From: Alcanivoracaceae bacterium
GTDB lineage: Bacteria; Pseudomonadota; Gammaproteobacteria; Pseudomonadales; Alcanivoracaceae
Direction: 5' to 3'
DNA: 64,000 nucleotides
Assembly (NCBI GenBank): GCA_023146255.1
Contig: JAGLCJ010000010.1
Span: 1 to 64,000, forward strand
Every line of letters starts with the position of its first letter. Position 1 is the first letter of the stretch. Made by a program: the position numbers and the translations under genes. Below the pieces are notes generated by a model that worked only from the letters and a program-made list of their open reading frames with translations, did no database searches and was not told where the DNA came from. Shown piece after piece: positions 33,770 to 42,690 of the stretch.

Positions 33770-33826
33770 TGTAGGAGCCGTCGATCGACGGCGAAAAGAC
33801 TTCGCGGCCGATCGGCCGCTCCTACA
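33770..33826. repeat. dispersed palindromic repeat, copy B
   Basis: TGTAGGAGC (33770-33778) and GCTCCTACA (33818-33826) are the outer inverted ends. Inside are two self-palindromes, CCGTCGATCGACGG and CGGCCGATCGGCCG. The left end of the element on the minus strand supplies the TAG stop codon of the gene that ends at 33822. Confidence 0.9.
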
Positions 33827-34190
33827 ACAGAGACAGGTTTTCTTGTTGGAGGTAGCGGGGCGCGCTTTCGGCCACTCGCTGCAGCGTCAGCTGCCATAGC
33901 AGTTTCCGCAGGGCGGGATTATCTTTTGCCCGACCGTCGCGGATGCGCTGTGCCAGCAACCATGAAAGCTCAGCATGACTGCCGCCAGTGCCCAGCAGTT
34001 CGGCCAGTAACGCCTGCTCCTGCGCTTCACCGGCATCACCGCGAACAAGCTGGCGCCGGGCAATGCCGATGGCATTGATCGCCATGCGCACACTGTACTG
34101 CTGCTCCGCCGCGAGGGAAGGCAGCACCTCGTCACGCAGCACCTTGATCACCGTATCGAGCAGATTGATGCCGTCCGGTTGAATCCGCAT
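33822..34190 (-). CDS. DUF6285-like protein
   Basis: A 122-residue soluble, helical protein that resembles the DUF6285 family, whose genes I recall beside APH-fold kinase and acyl-CoA dehydrogenase genes in several lipid-degrading bacteria. It starts 3 bases after the kinase stop, which supports one operon and a role in the same pathway, perhaps as a small partner of the kinase. No catalytic motif is visible. The stop codon TAG comes from the dispersed repeat inserted at 33770-33826, so the original C-terminus may have been altered by the repeat. Confidence 0.7.
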   Translation of the reverse strand: MRIQPDGINLLDTVIKVLRDEVLPSLAAEQQYSVRMAINAIGIARRQLVRGDAGEAQEQALLAELLGTGGSHAELSWLLAQRIRDGRAKDNPALRKLLWQLTLQRVAESAPRYLQQENLSLL

Positions 34191-34193
34191 CGG

Positions 34194-35198
34194 TTATCCC
34201 TCCAGTCCTGTCATGCGCAGGATATGCAGCTCGAGCTCCGGGACAATATGTGCAGTCAGTGCCAGCTCCAGCGACGGTTCAGCGCCGGACAAATGGCGCT
34301 CGCCCTGCTTGATGGCGATCATCGCCCAACGCAGATGGGCAAACACTTCCCAGTAATAGACCTCACTGGCGCTCGGCAGTCGACCGGATACTTCGGCATA
34401 ACCGGAAAAGAGATCGTCGCGCTTGCCGATGCCACCGACCGCATGCTCGTCACCGCTCTGGCCAAACCGCCAGCAACGCGCGCACAACCAGCCGAGATCT
34501 TCCAGTGGCTGCGACCAGGCAGTGAACTCCCAGTCGAGCACGGCAGTAAGACCACTGCCATCGACCATGTAATTGCCGGTGCGGAAATCGCGATGCACCA
34601 GACACAGCGGCTCCAGCGCCGGCAGATGGTCTTCGAGCCAGTTCAGGCCCCATTCCAGTGCCGGGAAAGCGCTGTGGTAGTCATCCAGAAAGCGGCGTGA
34701 TTCTTCAATAAATAGCAGCGCTGGATGCTGTTCCGGCACGGCAAGGAAATCGAGATCATCACGCGGCGGCGTGATGCTGTGGATACGTGCCAGCTCGCGG
34801 CCAAGCTGGCGGGTCAACGCTGGACGATCCTTTGCCAGTGACAGATCACGTACCAGCTTGTGTCCTGCGGCGGTACCGGCGGCGCGGCGCATGATAAAAA
34901 ACTCACGGCCCAACACGGCGGCGTCACCAAGCCAGAGCGGCCCCGGCACCGTCACGCCATTGGCAAACGCGGCTTTCAACAGGGCAAATTCCTGACCACG
35001 GGAAAGACTGTCTGATACCGAAGACGGCGCATCACAACGGATCACCGCTTCGATTTTTTCATCACCCAGATCAATGTCTGCCGCCCAGTTTTCCTGAATG
35101 GCACCACCGGAGAGGCTGCGAACATTGTGCAGCGCTACTGGCTTGCCGGTCTTGCCGGCAAGCCAGTTCTCAATTGCCTGCTGCTCGTGCTGTTGCAT
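34194..35198 (-). CDS. APH-fold kinase, ACAD10/11 N-domain-like (second copy)
   Basis: A 334-residue aminoglycoside-phosphotransferase-fold protein. The start at 35198 overlaps the ACAD stop codon by one base (TGATG); the longer frame upstream is not used. Motifs: LSGGAIQENW near the N-terminus, catalytic HRD at 202-204 with Asn209, and DWE at 222-224. As in the first copy, the likely reaction is phosphorylation of the hydroxyl of a 4-hydroxyacyl-CoA so that the dehydrogenase partner can remove phosphate. It forms an operon SDR-ACAD-kinase-DUF6285-like on the minus strand. Confidence 0.87.
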   Translation of the reverse strand: MQQHEQQAIENWLAGKTGKPVALHNVRSLSGGAIQENWAADIDLGDEKIEAVIRCDAPSSVSDSLSRGQEFALLKAAFANGVTVPGPLWLGDAAVLGREFFIMRRAAGTAAGHKLVRDLSLAKDRPALTRQLGRELARIHSITPPRDDLDFLAVPEQHPALLFIEESRRFLDDYHSAFPALEWGLNWLEDHLPALEPLCLVHRDFRTGNYMVDGSGLTAVLDWEFTAWSQPLEDLGWLCARCWRFGQSGDEHAVGGIGKRDDLFSGYAEVSGRLPSASEVYYWEVFAHLRWAMIAIKQGERHLSGAEPSLELALTAHIVPELELHILRMTGLEG

Positions 35199-36397
35199 CA
35201 AACGCCCCAGCGGAAAAAATCGGACTTCTCTTTCAGGTAGGCACGCGACAGCACCATCTTGTGTATCTCGCTGGCGCCATCCACCAGCCGCGCCTGACGG
35301 GCATAACGGTAGATCCATTCGAGCAGGGTGTCTTTCGAATAGCCACGCGCACCGGATAACTGGATCGCGGTATCGGCCGCTTTATGCAGCGTGTCAGCGA
35401 CATGGATCTTGGCCATGGAGATCTCGCTGCGGGCAAAATCGCCCTGATCAAGCTTCCACGCTGCCTGCATGGTCAGCAGCCTGCCGACCTCAATTTCCTT
35501 GGCGACATCACCGAGCATCCATTGCACGCCTTCGTGTTGCGCCAGGGTGACGCCAAAGCTCATGCGCTTTTCCACGTAACCGGCGGCCTCTTCCATGCAA
35601 CGTTTGGCAAGGCCAAGCCAGCGCATGCAATGGGTCAGCCGCGCCGTGCCGAGACGGATCTGGGTGACTTTCAGGCCATCACCAATATTCAGCAAACGCT
35701 GGCTATCGGGAATGATCAGGCCGTCAAATTTCAGTTCGCAGTGACCACCATGTTCTTCCGGGCCCATGATGCCGATCCGACGTACCACTTCCCAACCGGG
35801 CTGGTCGGCGTCAAACAGGAATGCAGTCAGGCCCTTGCGCGGATCATCGGAAGTTTTCGCAATCAGGATAAAGGTCTGTGCACCTTCGGCGCCGGTGATA
35901 AACCACTTGCGGCCACGGATCACCCAGTTATCCCCTTCGCGGGTAGCGGTGGTGTAGGTCAGCGACGGATCGGAACCACAACCGCCATCCGGCTCGGTCA
36001 TGGCAAAGGCAGAACGCACCTTGCCGTCGATGATCGGTTGCAACCAGCGCGCTTTCTGTTCCTCGGAAAGAATCTTGTTAAGCACAATCATGTTGCCGTC
36101 ATCCGGCGGCGCGCAGTTGAAGGCCAGCGGCCCGAATGGCGAGCGCGCTGCTTCTTCATACAGCGCCGCCATGCCAACCACACCGACGTCGAGACCACCA
36201 TACTGCTTCGGCACCTGAAAGCCCCACAATCCCGCCGCCTTCGCTTTGGCGCGCAGCGCGGCAACCACGTCTTCTTTCAGGTTTTCATGCTCATCGAAGT
36301 TGGTCTTGTCTTTTTCCAGCGGCATCACTTCACTGGCAACAAAATCACGCACCTTCAGGCGCAGCGCTTCAATATGCGACGGCAGGGAAAAATCCAT
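35198..36397 (-). CDS. acyl-CoA dehydrogenase, ACAD11-like (second copy)
   Basis: A 399-residue FAD-dependent acyl-CoA dehydrogenase. The start at 36397 follows GGAGAC and gives the normal family start MDFSLP. Motifs: AMTEPDGGCGSDPS (flavin and substrate segment), GRKWFITGAE, and C-terminal LVDGASEIHKMVLSRAYLK, which differs from the LADGPDEVH of the first copy. The two copies are therefore distinct paralogues and not a recent duplication, and probably handle different chain lengths. It overlaps the kinase gene by one base. Confidence 0.88.
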   Translation of the reverse strand: MDFSLPSHIEALRLKVRDFVASEVMPLEKDKTNFDEHENLKEDVVAALRAKAKAAGLWGFQVPKQYGGLDVGVVGMAALYEEAARSPFGPLAFNCAPPDDGNMIVLNKILSEEQKARWLQPIIDGKVRSAFAMTEPDGGCGSDPSLTYTTATREGDNWVIRGRKWFITGAEGAQTFILIAKTSDDPRKGLTAFLFDADQPGWEVVRRIGIMGPEEHGGHCELKFDGLIIPDSQRLLNIGDGLKVTQIRLGTARLTHCMRWLGLAKRCMEEAAGYVEKRMSFGVTLAQHEGVQWMLGDVAKEIEVGRLLTMQAAWKLDQGDFARSEISMAKIHVADTLHKAADTAIQLSGARGYSKDTLLEWIYRYARQARLVDGASEIHKMVLSRAYLKEKSDFFRWGV

Positions 36398-36422
36398 CAG
36401 TGTCTCCTTGGCGACAACCGCG

Positions 36423-37181
36423 TTACAGCGACGAACACAGGTGGCCGCCATCGACGGCAATAATGGAACCACTCATATAGGCGGACGCATCGGAGGCGAG
36501 CATCAGCAGCGGCCCGCTCATCTCCTTCATCTGGCCGGTGCGACGCATCGGCACCCGCTTGATCTGGTTGATGCCGGCCTCGGTTTCCAGCCAGTCGCTG
36601 TTGATCTCGGTGCGGAAGAAACCCGGGCAGATGGCATTGCAACGAATGTTGTGACGGGCGTAATCAAGAGCAATGGATTTGGTCAGCTGGACCACCGCCG
36701 CTTTTGATGCCACGTAGGCTGGCAACTGTGCGCCGACACGCAGGCCAAGAATCGAGGCAATATTGATCAGATTGCCGGGGCGGTTATCGCGGCGCCACTG
36801 GCGAATGGCGAACTTGCTCACCGCCCAGACACCCTTCAGGTCGGTATCCACCACCGCATCCCAGTCTTCCTCTTCGAGGCCATCACAGGTACCGACGCGG
36901 TTGATGCCGGCATTGTTGATCGCCACATCGATCTCCGGCATGGCGCTGAAGGCCTCCTCGACACTGGCGTGGCTGGATACGTCCATGGGCAGCACCACGG
37001 CATGACGACCCAGCGCCCGCACCGCCGCCGCGGTCTCTTCCAGTTTCTCCACCCGGCGTGCCGCCAGCACCACGTCACCGCCGGCACCGGCGATAACACG
37101 GGCAAAATGGGCGCCAAAGCCACTGGACGCGCCGGTAATCAGCACACGTTTGCCGCTCAGGGAGAACAGGTTATCGGTCAT
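36423..37181 (-). CDS. SDR-family oxidoreductase
   Basis: A 252-residue short-chain dehydrogenase: TGASSGFG (about residues 14-21), AARRVEKLEE after the second strand (favours NADP(H)), NNAG, Ser in INIASILG, and YVASK with catalytic Tyr/Lys, ending in the common AVDGGH tail. The start at 37181 follows GAGGG. It is the first gene of the second ACAD10/11-like module, 25 bases before the acyl-CoA dehydrogenase, and would act on a hydroxyacyl or ketoacyl intermediate. It is divergent from the rep gene. Confidence 0.86.
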   Translation of the reverse strand: MTDNLFSLSGKRVLITGASSGFGAHFARVIAGAGGDVVLAARRVEKLEETAAAVRALGRHAVVLPMDVSSHASVEEAFSAMPEIDVAINNAGINRVGTCDGLEEEDWDAVVDTDLKGVWAVSKFAIRQWRRDNRPGNLINIASILGLRVGAQLPAYVASKAAVVQLTKSIALDYARHNIRCNAICPGFFRTEINSDWLETEAGINQIKRVPMRRTGQMKEMSGPLLMLASDASAYMSGSIIAVDGGHLCSSL

Positions 37182-37351
37182 GACGGGGCCCTCAAGGTCG
37201 GAGACGGTCCGCACGGCGGACTCGGGAAAGGCCAGACGTTAAAGGACGCTCCCGCCGGCAACAAGGACGGATTCGCTCATGGCCGCGGCCGCTGTTGTCA
37301 GCGGCCGGCCCGGAGCTGGTATCATGGCCGCCCGCTGAAGGAACCCCCGCT

Positions 37352-39373
37352 GTGAGTCGCCTGAATCCCCGCCAACAGGAAGCCGTGAACTGGACCGATG
37401 GGCCGCTATTGGTGCTGGCTGGCGCCGGCTCGGGCAAGACCAGCGTGATCACACAGAAGATCGCCTCGCTGATCCAGGAACGCGGCATGCCCGCCAGGCA
37501 CATCGCGGCGGTGACCTTTACCAACAAGGCCGCCCGGGAGATGAAGGAGCGGGTGCTGAAGCTGGTGGCGCGGGAGGACGCCCGCGGCCTGATTGTCTCA
37601 ACCTTCCACAATCTTGGCCTGCGCATCCTGAAAACCGAAATGGCGGCGGTGAAACTGCGTAGCGGCTTTTCCATTCTCGATCAGTCCGACAGCCGCGAGC
37701 TGATGCGCGAGTTGCTGCATCGTGGCGAGTCGGAACGCGATGCCCAGGCGGTGGAATTTTTCCAGAGCAAGATCTCCCAGTGGAAAAACGATCTGGTGAC
37801 GCCGGAGCAGGCGCTCTCCTGCGCCGACTCGGAAGAACTGCAACGCGCCGCCATCACCTACGGCGAATACAACCGCATGCTGCGCGCCTGTAACGCGGTG
37901 GACTTTGATGACCTGATCCTGCTGCCGGTGCTGCTGTTTCGCGAGCAGCCGCGGATTCTGGAAAAGTGGCGCAACCGCATTCGCTACCTGCTGGTGGACG
38001 AGTATCAGGACACCAACGGCTGTCAGTACGAACTGGTCAAACAGCTGGTGGAACCGCTCAACAAGTTCACCGTGGTCGGCGACGACGATCAGTCAATCTA
38101 TGCCTGGCGCGGCGCCAAGCCGGAAAATCTGGCCCAGCTGCAAACTGATTTCCCCGATCTTAAAGTGATCAAGCTGGAGCAGAACTACCGCTCCACGGGA
38201 CGCATCCTCAAGGCCGCCAACGCGGTGATTGCCAATAACCCGCACGTATTCGAAAAAGCGCTCTGGTCTGATTACGGCTATGGCGATCCGATTCGGGTCA
38301 TGTCATTGCGCGACGAGGAGGCGGAAACGGAATGGATCGCCGGCGACATTATTCACAAACGCCTGACCCGCGCGCTGAAGTGGAAGGATTTCGCCGTGCT
38401 CTATCGCGGCAATTTCCAGTCACGGCTGCTGGAAATGAAGTTCCAGACCATGCAGGTGCCCTACAAGGTGTCCGGTGGGCAGAGCTTTTTTGCCCGCACC
38501 GAAATCAAGGACCTGATGTGCTACCTGCGCCTGCTGGTCAACCCGGATGATGACAATGCTTTCCTGCGCATCATCAACACACCACGCCGGGAAATCGGCC
38601 CGGCGACCCTGGAAAAACTGGCCAACTGGTCGGTAACCCGCGGTCAGGGCATGTATCACGTCTGCGACGATGTGGCGCTGGATGAGATCCTCGGCGGCAA
38701 GGCCGCGGCGCGGCTGCGAGAGTTCAAGGGCTGGCTCGATCACAAACGCCAGTTCTGTTTCACCGACAACAGCCTGCAGGCGGTGCGCGAGCTGATCAGC
38801 GATATGGATTACGAGGGCTGGTTGCTAAGTCAGGCCAGCAGTCCGCGCATTGGCGAAAAGAAAGTCGAGAACGTCGGCCAGCTGGTGGCCAGCATCGAGC
38901 GCATGCTGAGCAAGCAGGAAGAAGAAGACGACAGCTCCGATCTCGAAGCGGTGATCCGCAAGCTGGTGCTGATCGACATGCTGGAACAGCAGGAAGAGGA
39001 AGACGATTCCGACAAGGTGCAGATGCTGACCCTGCATGCTGCCAAGGGCCTGGAATATCCGCATGTCTACATGATGGGCGTGGAAGAAGAACTGTTGCCG
39101 CATCGCACCAGTATCGAGGAAGACAGCATCACCGAGGAGCGCCGGCTGATGTACGTCGGCATCACCCGCGCAAGGGAAACCCTGACCCTGACCCATGCCC
39201 TGTCACGCAAGCAATATGGTGAGCGTTTTGATACCGCACGCAGCCGCTTCGTCGAGGAAATGCCTGCGGACGATATCGATTTTCAGGGCGAAGGCGTACA
39301 GGTGGACGAATCAAAAACCGATCAGGTGGCCGAAGATACACTGGCAGCAATAAAGGCCATGCTCGGTCGCTGA
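37352..39373 (+). CDS. rep: ATP-dependent DNA helicase Rep
   Basis: A 673-residue SF1A helicase, the same length as Escherichia coli Rep. Walker A GAGSGKT is at 24-30, motif II VDEYQDTN follows, and motifs III (VGDDDQSIYAWRGA), IV, V (LTLHAAKGLEYPHVY) and VI (MYVGITRARE) are all visible. Rep moves 3'-5' on single-stranded DNA and restarts stalled forks by clearing protein blocks. The GTG at 37352 follows AAGGA with 9 bases spacing and gives the family start; the upstream ATG at 37295 would add a non-conserved tail. A repeat and an intrinsic terminator follow. Confidence 0.95.
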   Translation: MSRLNPRQQEAVNWTDGPLLVLAGAGSGKTSVITQKIASLIQERGMPARHIAAVTFTNKAAREMKERVLKLVAREDARGLIVSTFHNLGLRILKTEMAAVKLRSGFSILDQSDSRELMRELLHRGESERDAQAVEFFQSKISQWKNDLVTPEQALSCADSEELQRAAITYGEYNRMLRACNAVDFDDLILLPVLLFREQPRILEKWRNRIRYLLVDEYQDTNGCQYELVKQLVEPLNKFTVVGDDDQSIYAWRGAKPENLAQLQTDFPDLKVIKLEQNYRSTGRILKAANAVIANNPHVFEKALWSDYGYGDPIRVMSLRDEEAETEWIAGDIIHKRLTRALKWKDFAVLYRGNFQSRLLEMKFQTMQVPYKVSGGQSFFARTEIKDLMCYLRLLVNPDDDNAFLRIINTPRREIGPATLEKLANWSVTRGQGMYHVCDDVALDEILGGKAAARLREFKGWLDHKRQFCFTDNSLQAVRELISDMDYEGWLLSQASSPRIGEKKVENVGQLVASIERMLSKQEEEDDSSDLEAVIRKLVLIDMLEQQEEEDDSDKVQMLTLHAAKGLEYPHVYMMGVEEELLPHRTSIEEDSITEERRLMYVGITRARETLTLTHALSRKQYGERFDTARSRFVEEMPADDIDFQGEGVQVDESKTDQVAEDTLAAIKAMLGR

Positions 39374-39384
39374 CCGCGCAAAAC

Positions 39385-39441
39385 TGTAGGAGCCGTCGAT
39401 CGACGGCGTAGGCTTTTCGCGGCCGATCGGCCGCTCCTACA
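39385..39441. repeat. dispersed palindromic repeat, copy C
   Basis: TGTAGGAGC (39385-39393) and GCTCCTACA (39433-39441) bound the element, with CCGTCGATCGACGG and CGGCCGATCGGCCG inside. It lies just after the rep stop and before a bidirectional terminator, between convergent genes. Confidence 0.9.
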
Positions 39442-39454
39442 AAAATACAGCAAC

Positions 39455-39482
39455 AAAAAAGGGCGCCGAAGCGCCCTTTTTT
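39455..39482. terminator. bidirectional intrinsic terminator
   Basis: AAAAAA, stem GGGCGC (39461-39466), loop CGAA, stem GCGCCC (39471-39476) and TTTTTT. It separates the convergent rep and cytochrome c5 genes and can terminate both. Confidence 0.9.
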
Positions 39483-39493
39483 CAAACCGCAAA

Positions 39494-39949
39494 TTAGCGG
39501 CTCTGGCCAACCATGTACTCAACGGCAGCCTTGATCTCGTCATCCGAGCAATCCATGCACATGCCCTTCGGCGGCATCGCGTTGAAGCCTTCAATCGAGT
39601 GCTTCACCAGCGTCGCCATGCCCTGGGCAATGCGCGGTGCCCAGGCAGCCTTGTCACCCACTTTCGGGGCACCGGCGGCGCCGGTGGCGTGGCAGGCCAT
39701 GCAAGCACCGTTGTAAACCGCGTCACCGGCGCGCGGGCCTGCGGCAACCTGAGCAGCAGCCGGGCCACCACAGTCTTCGCCTTCAACGCAGACGCTGCCA
39801 ACCGGGCTGAGGCGCTCGGCAATGGCGCGCTCACTGAAGGTGGAACGCTCGCCGAGCGGGTGCGGGGAAATTTCCTTGGTGCTCTTGGCCAGTACGGCGC
39901 CGGAAGCCAGCAGGGCAGACAGGGCGGCAGTCACAATCAGCTTTTTCAC
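39494..39949 (-). CDS. cytochrome c5 family protein
   Basis: A 151-residue periplasmic c-type cytochrome. The GTG at 39949 follows GAGGTGA. A signal peptide ends near AVLAK (residues 18-22). The haem motif CMACH is at 83-87 and Met125 in NAMPPKG is the likely sixth ligand; a second Cys pair CMDC (131-134), with Cys residues earlier in VCVEGEDC, is typical of the c5 group. It carries single electrons in the periplasm. Position next to rep is conserved in pseudomonads, as I recall. Confidence 0.9.
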   Translation of the reverse strand: MKKLIVTAALSALLASGAVLAKSTKEISPHPLGERSTFSERAIAERLSPVGSVCVEGEDCGGPAAAQVAAGPRAGDAVYNGACMACHATGAAGAPKVGDKAAWAPRIAQGMATLVKHSIEGFNAMPPKGMCMDCSDDEIKAAVEYMVGQSR

Positions 39950-40030
39950 GGGAGTCACCTCTTGATATCTGGGTCGGCCGAAGCCGCAGTCGGGCGGCAT
40001 TATACCCACGCCGCGTGTGGATTACAGTGG

Positions 40031-42619
40031 TTACAGCTCATCCAACTCCAGCGCCGGTAATGCCAGCGTGAAACGAGCGCCTTCCCCGGACTGGCTCTCC
40101 AGCATCATACGACCGCCATGACGGTGGGCCACCAGCGTGACAAAGCGCAGACCCAGCCCCTTGCCGCCTTCCTGCAACTGGCTGAACAGACCAATCTGCC
40201 GCTCCGCCGGAATACCCGGGCCACGATCACGCACATCGCAGCAAACCTCCTCGCCCTGAGTGTAAAGCCGCACATCCACCGAGCCGCCCGGCACACTATG
40301 GCGCACCGCATTACTGAGCAGGTTGATCAGCAGTCGCACCAGCAGTTCATGGTTGCCGCGCACCCAGACCGGTTCGTCATCACGGTAATCGACCCGCAGG
40401 GTGACATCCGCAGCAGCGGCCTCGGCCCGCACCTGCTCAATAGCGCTTTCCACCACCGGCAGCATGTCCAGCTCGATCATCTCGATCCGCGGCATCGACT
40501 CCACCCGGATCAACTGCAGGAACTGCTCGGCCACGCCGAGATTGCGCCGGGCGTGCATATCCAGCTGGGCAAGGAAGTCCGGCAGCGGTGTGCTGCCCGG
40601 GCTCTGCCGCATCTTCTCGGTCAGTGCCAGAATCGAAATCATTGGTGAGCGCAGATCGTGGGACAGGAACTTGAGCAGCTCGGCACGGGTGTTACGCACC
40701 CGCACCAGTTCGGTGACATCCTCGATCTCCAGCAACAGTATCTGGCCGACCTGTCCACCGGCCTCGACCCGGGCCAGCGTCAGTTGCATGCACTCTCCAT
40801 GACGGCCAACCAGATCCTGACGCGCCAGCCCTTGCTCCAGCGCCGAGGCCACCAACGCCGACCACCAGGCCGGCTCAAGCCGCAGATCACGGGCCAGATC
40901 AAGTAAGTGCCAGCCCTGCAGGGGCCGACCATCCAGCTCCAGCTGAGTGAGCAGCCGCGGGTTAGCGAGCAGCACCTCGCCGCAGGCATCGGCCACCAGC
41001 ACCCCCATATCAAGTCGGGTCAGACTGGCATGCAAGGCCCGGGTCAGGCCGCGCTGACGCCGCTCCATGCCACCCAGACTGTCGATGAACTCCGCCACCG
41101 AACGCAGTGCCGGCCCGCTGGATGTGGCAGGCGCAGATACCCGGGCAATCATCGCCCGTATCAGTCCATCCATCTGCCCGGCCAGCACCGGGGAGTTCCA
41201 GACCAGACTCAGCTCAAACTCATCGTTGCGACGACGCAGCGGATAATGCCGTGCGGACTGACCCTGCCAGCTGGCGTCTTCGACCCTCTCGCCGCCCACC
41301 TGCAGCTCGCCGGCCGCCCGGTTTTCCAACCGCCAGGCACGTAGCGGCAACACCTTGAGCATGCGCAACAGCTGCGCCATCTCTGCCGGCTGAGTCAGCC
41401 GGCCGCCCTGCTCGCCGGGACGCAATGTCCGCCGGATCATGGTTTTCAGGTAATCGAGGCTGTACTCAAGCCGACGCCAGGTCCATAACGGCCCGGTCGC
41501 AACAATCGTCAGCAAGGCGGCGCCCGGCGACCACCACAGCTGGACCGACCGCAGCAGCACGATGCTGAGCAGCAAGCCCGCCAGCATCAGCGCCACCAGC
41601 ATCGGCACCCCCCAGCGCGGCGCACAGAACGGCAGCCAAAGCGGCGCCATCATGGCCACCATCAAACTGATCATCACTGACATCAGCAGCGGAGCGTCAC
41701 TGATCAGTCGCTCCTCAAGCAGCGCACTGAGCACGCGGGCGTGAATCTCAACACCGGGCATGCGCAGGTCTTGCGCCAGCGGCGTGCGAAACAGATCCCC
41801 GAGCCCCTCAGCAGTGGTCCCCACCAGCACAATCCGGTTGTCCAGCAGCTGGGCCGGCACTCGCCCATCAATCACGTCGGCGGCGGAAACCCGCGGATAG
41901 TCGCTGCGACTGAACGGAATCCGCCGCGGGTATTCACGAACATTCTGGCGGGCGCCACTTTCACCGCGCTCGCGGCGCTGGAACTGCTGCGCCAGAAGCG
42001 GCTTCTCGTCCTCGAGAATGGCTAACCCGATATGCGGCCAGAATGCCTGGGCAACGCCAGAGCGAAGCCACAGGCTACGCACCACGCCGTCGCTGTCCTG
42101 CACCAGATCAACATGGCCCAGCCGGTGTGCCGACTCGGCAAACTGGCGCCATGGCAGCGCCTCAACCAGCTGGCCGCCGCGCAGCTGTTCGACATGCACC
42201 GGCAGATACACACGGCCGTGGCCAGCGATGGCATCCGCCAACGCCTGGTCACTTTCCGGGCGCAGGCTGTCCTGTTCAGCCAGCATCACGTCATAGAGTA
42301 CTGCTCGGGCGCCCTGCTCATTCAGACGATCGATCAGGCGGGCGTGCAGGGACCGGTCCCAGGGCCAGCGACCCAGTTGGCGAAGACTGAAATCATCAAT
42401 GGTCACCAGCAGAATGCCCGGCTCCGGCTCGGCCGGCAGGGCAGTGGAAAGCGTGTCGTACAGACGTCGGTCAAACGATGACAGCGCGCCAGTGACTACC
42501 AGCACAGCGCAGAACAGACCGAGCAGCATGGTCAGGCCAAGATGCTCAAGATGAAAACGGTGCAGATGATGTCGTAGCAGCGGATCGGTCACCGACGGAG
42601 TCCCTTCCGGTTCAGACAA
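40031..42619 (-). CDS. CHASE2-domain hybrid-type sensor histidine kinase
   Basis: An 862-residue kinase whose first codon is TTG; a GTG at 42592 with GGAAGGGA upstream is an alternative start. Layout: membrane segment about 27-47, CHASE2 extracytoplasmic domain about 50-305 (GILLVTIDDFSLRQLGRWPWDRS motif), three membrane segments about 310-380, a PAS-like region, HisKA with His654 in FLSHDLRSPM, and HATPase motifs NLLSNAVRH, DRGPGIP and GKGLGLRFV. CHASE2 senses an unknown small signal and is known with FecR-domain and TPR outer-membrane proteins. The regulator gene lies 71 bases upstream on the same strand, so they form a pair. Confidence 0.86.
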   Translation of the reverse strand: MSEPEGTPSVTDPLLRHHLHRFHLEHLGLTMLLGLFCAVLVVTGALSSFDRRLYDTLSTALPAEPEPGILLVTIDDFSLRQLGRWPWDRSLHARLIDRLNEQGARAVLYDVMLAEQDSLRPESDQALADAIAGHGRVYLPVHVEQLRGGQLVEALPWRQFAESAHRLGHVDLVQDSDGVVRSLWLRSGVAQAFWPHIGLAILEDEKPLLAQQFQRRERGESGARQNVREYPRRIPFSRSDYPRVSAADVIDGRVPAQLLDNRIVLVGTTAEGLGDLFRTPLAQDLRMPGVEIHARVLSALLEERLISDAPLLMSVMISLMVAMMAPLWLPFCAPRWGVPMLVALMLAGLLLSIVLLRSVQLWWSPGAALLTIVATGPLWTWRRLEYSLDYLKTMIRRTLRPGEQGGRLTQPAEMAQLLRMLKVLPLRAWRLENRAAGELQVGGERVEDASWQGQSARHYPLRRRNDEFELSLVWNSPVLAGQMDGLIRAMIARVSAPATSSGPALRSVAEFIDSLGGMERRQRGLTRALHASLTRLDMGVLVADACGEVLLANPRLLTQLELDGRPLQGWHLLDLARDLRLEPAWWSALVASALEQGLARQDLVGRHGECMQLTLARVEAGGQVGQILLLEIEDVTELVRVRNTRAELLKFLSHDLRSPMISILALTEKMRQSPGSTPLPDFLAQLDMHARRNLGVAEQFLQLIRVESMPRIEMIELDMLPVVESAIEQVRAEAAAADVTLRVDYRDDEPVWVRGNHELLVRLLINLLSNAVRHSVPGGSVDVRLYTQGEEVCCDVRDRGPGIPAERQIGLFSQLQEGGKGLGLRFVTLVAHRHGGRMMLESQSGEGARFTLALPALELDEL

Positions 42620-42690
42620 ATTCCTTATCTATGCTGAACCGGAATGGATTGCAATGCCTTTTGCCGATGCCTTGCCGACGGCGGCCCATC

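Noticed and set aside
35384..36463. Plus-strand frame of 359 residues opposite the second acyl-CoA dehydrogenase
   Set aside because: It is the antisense shadow of a conserved gene, His/Arg-rich and without domain features.
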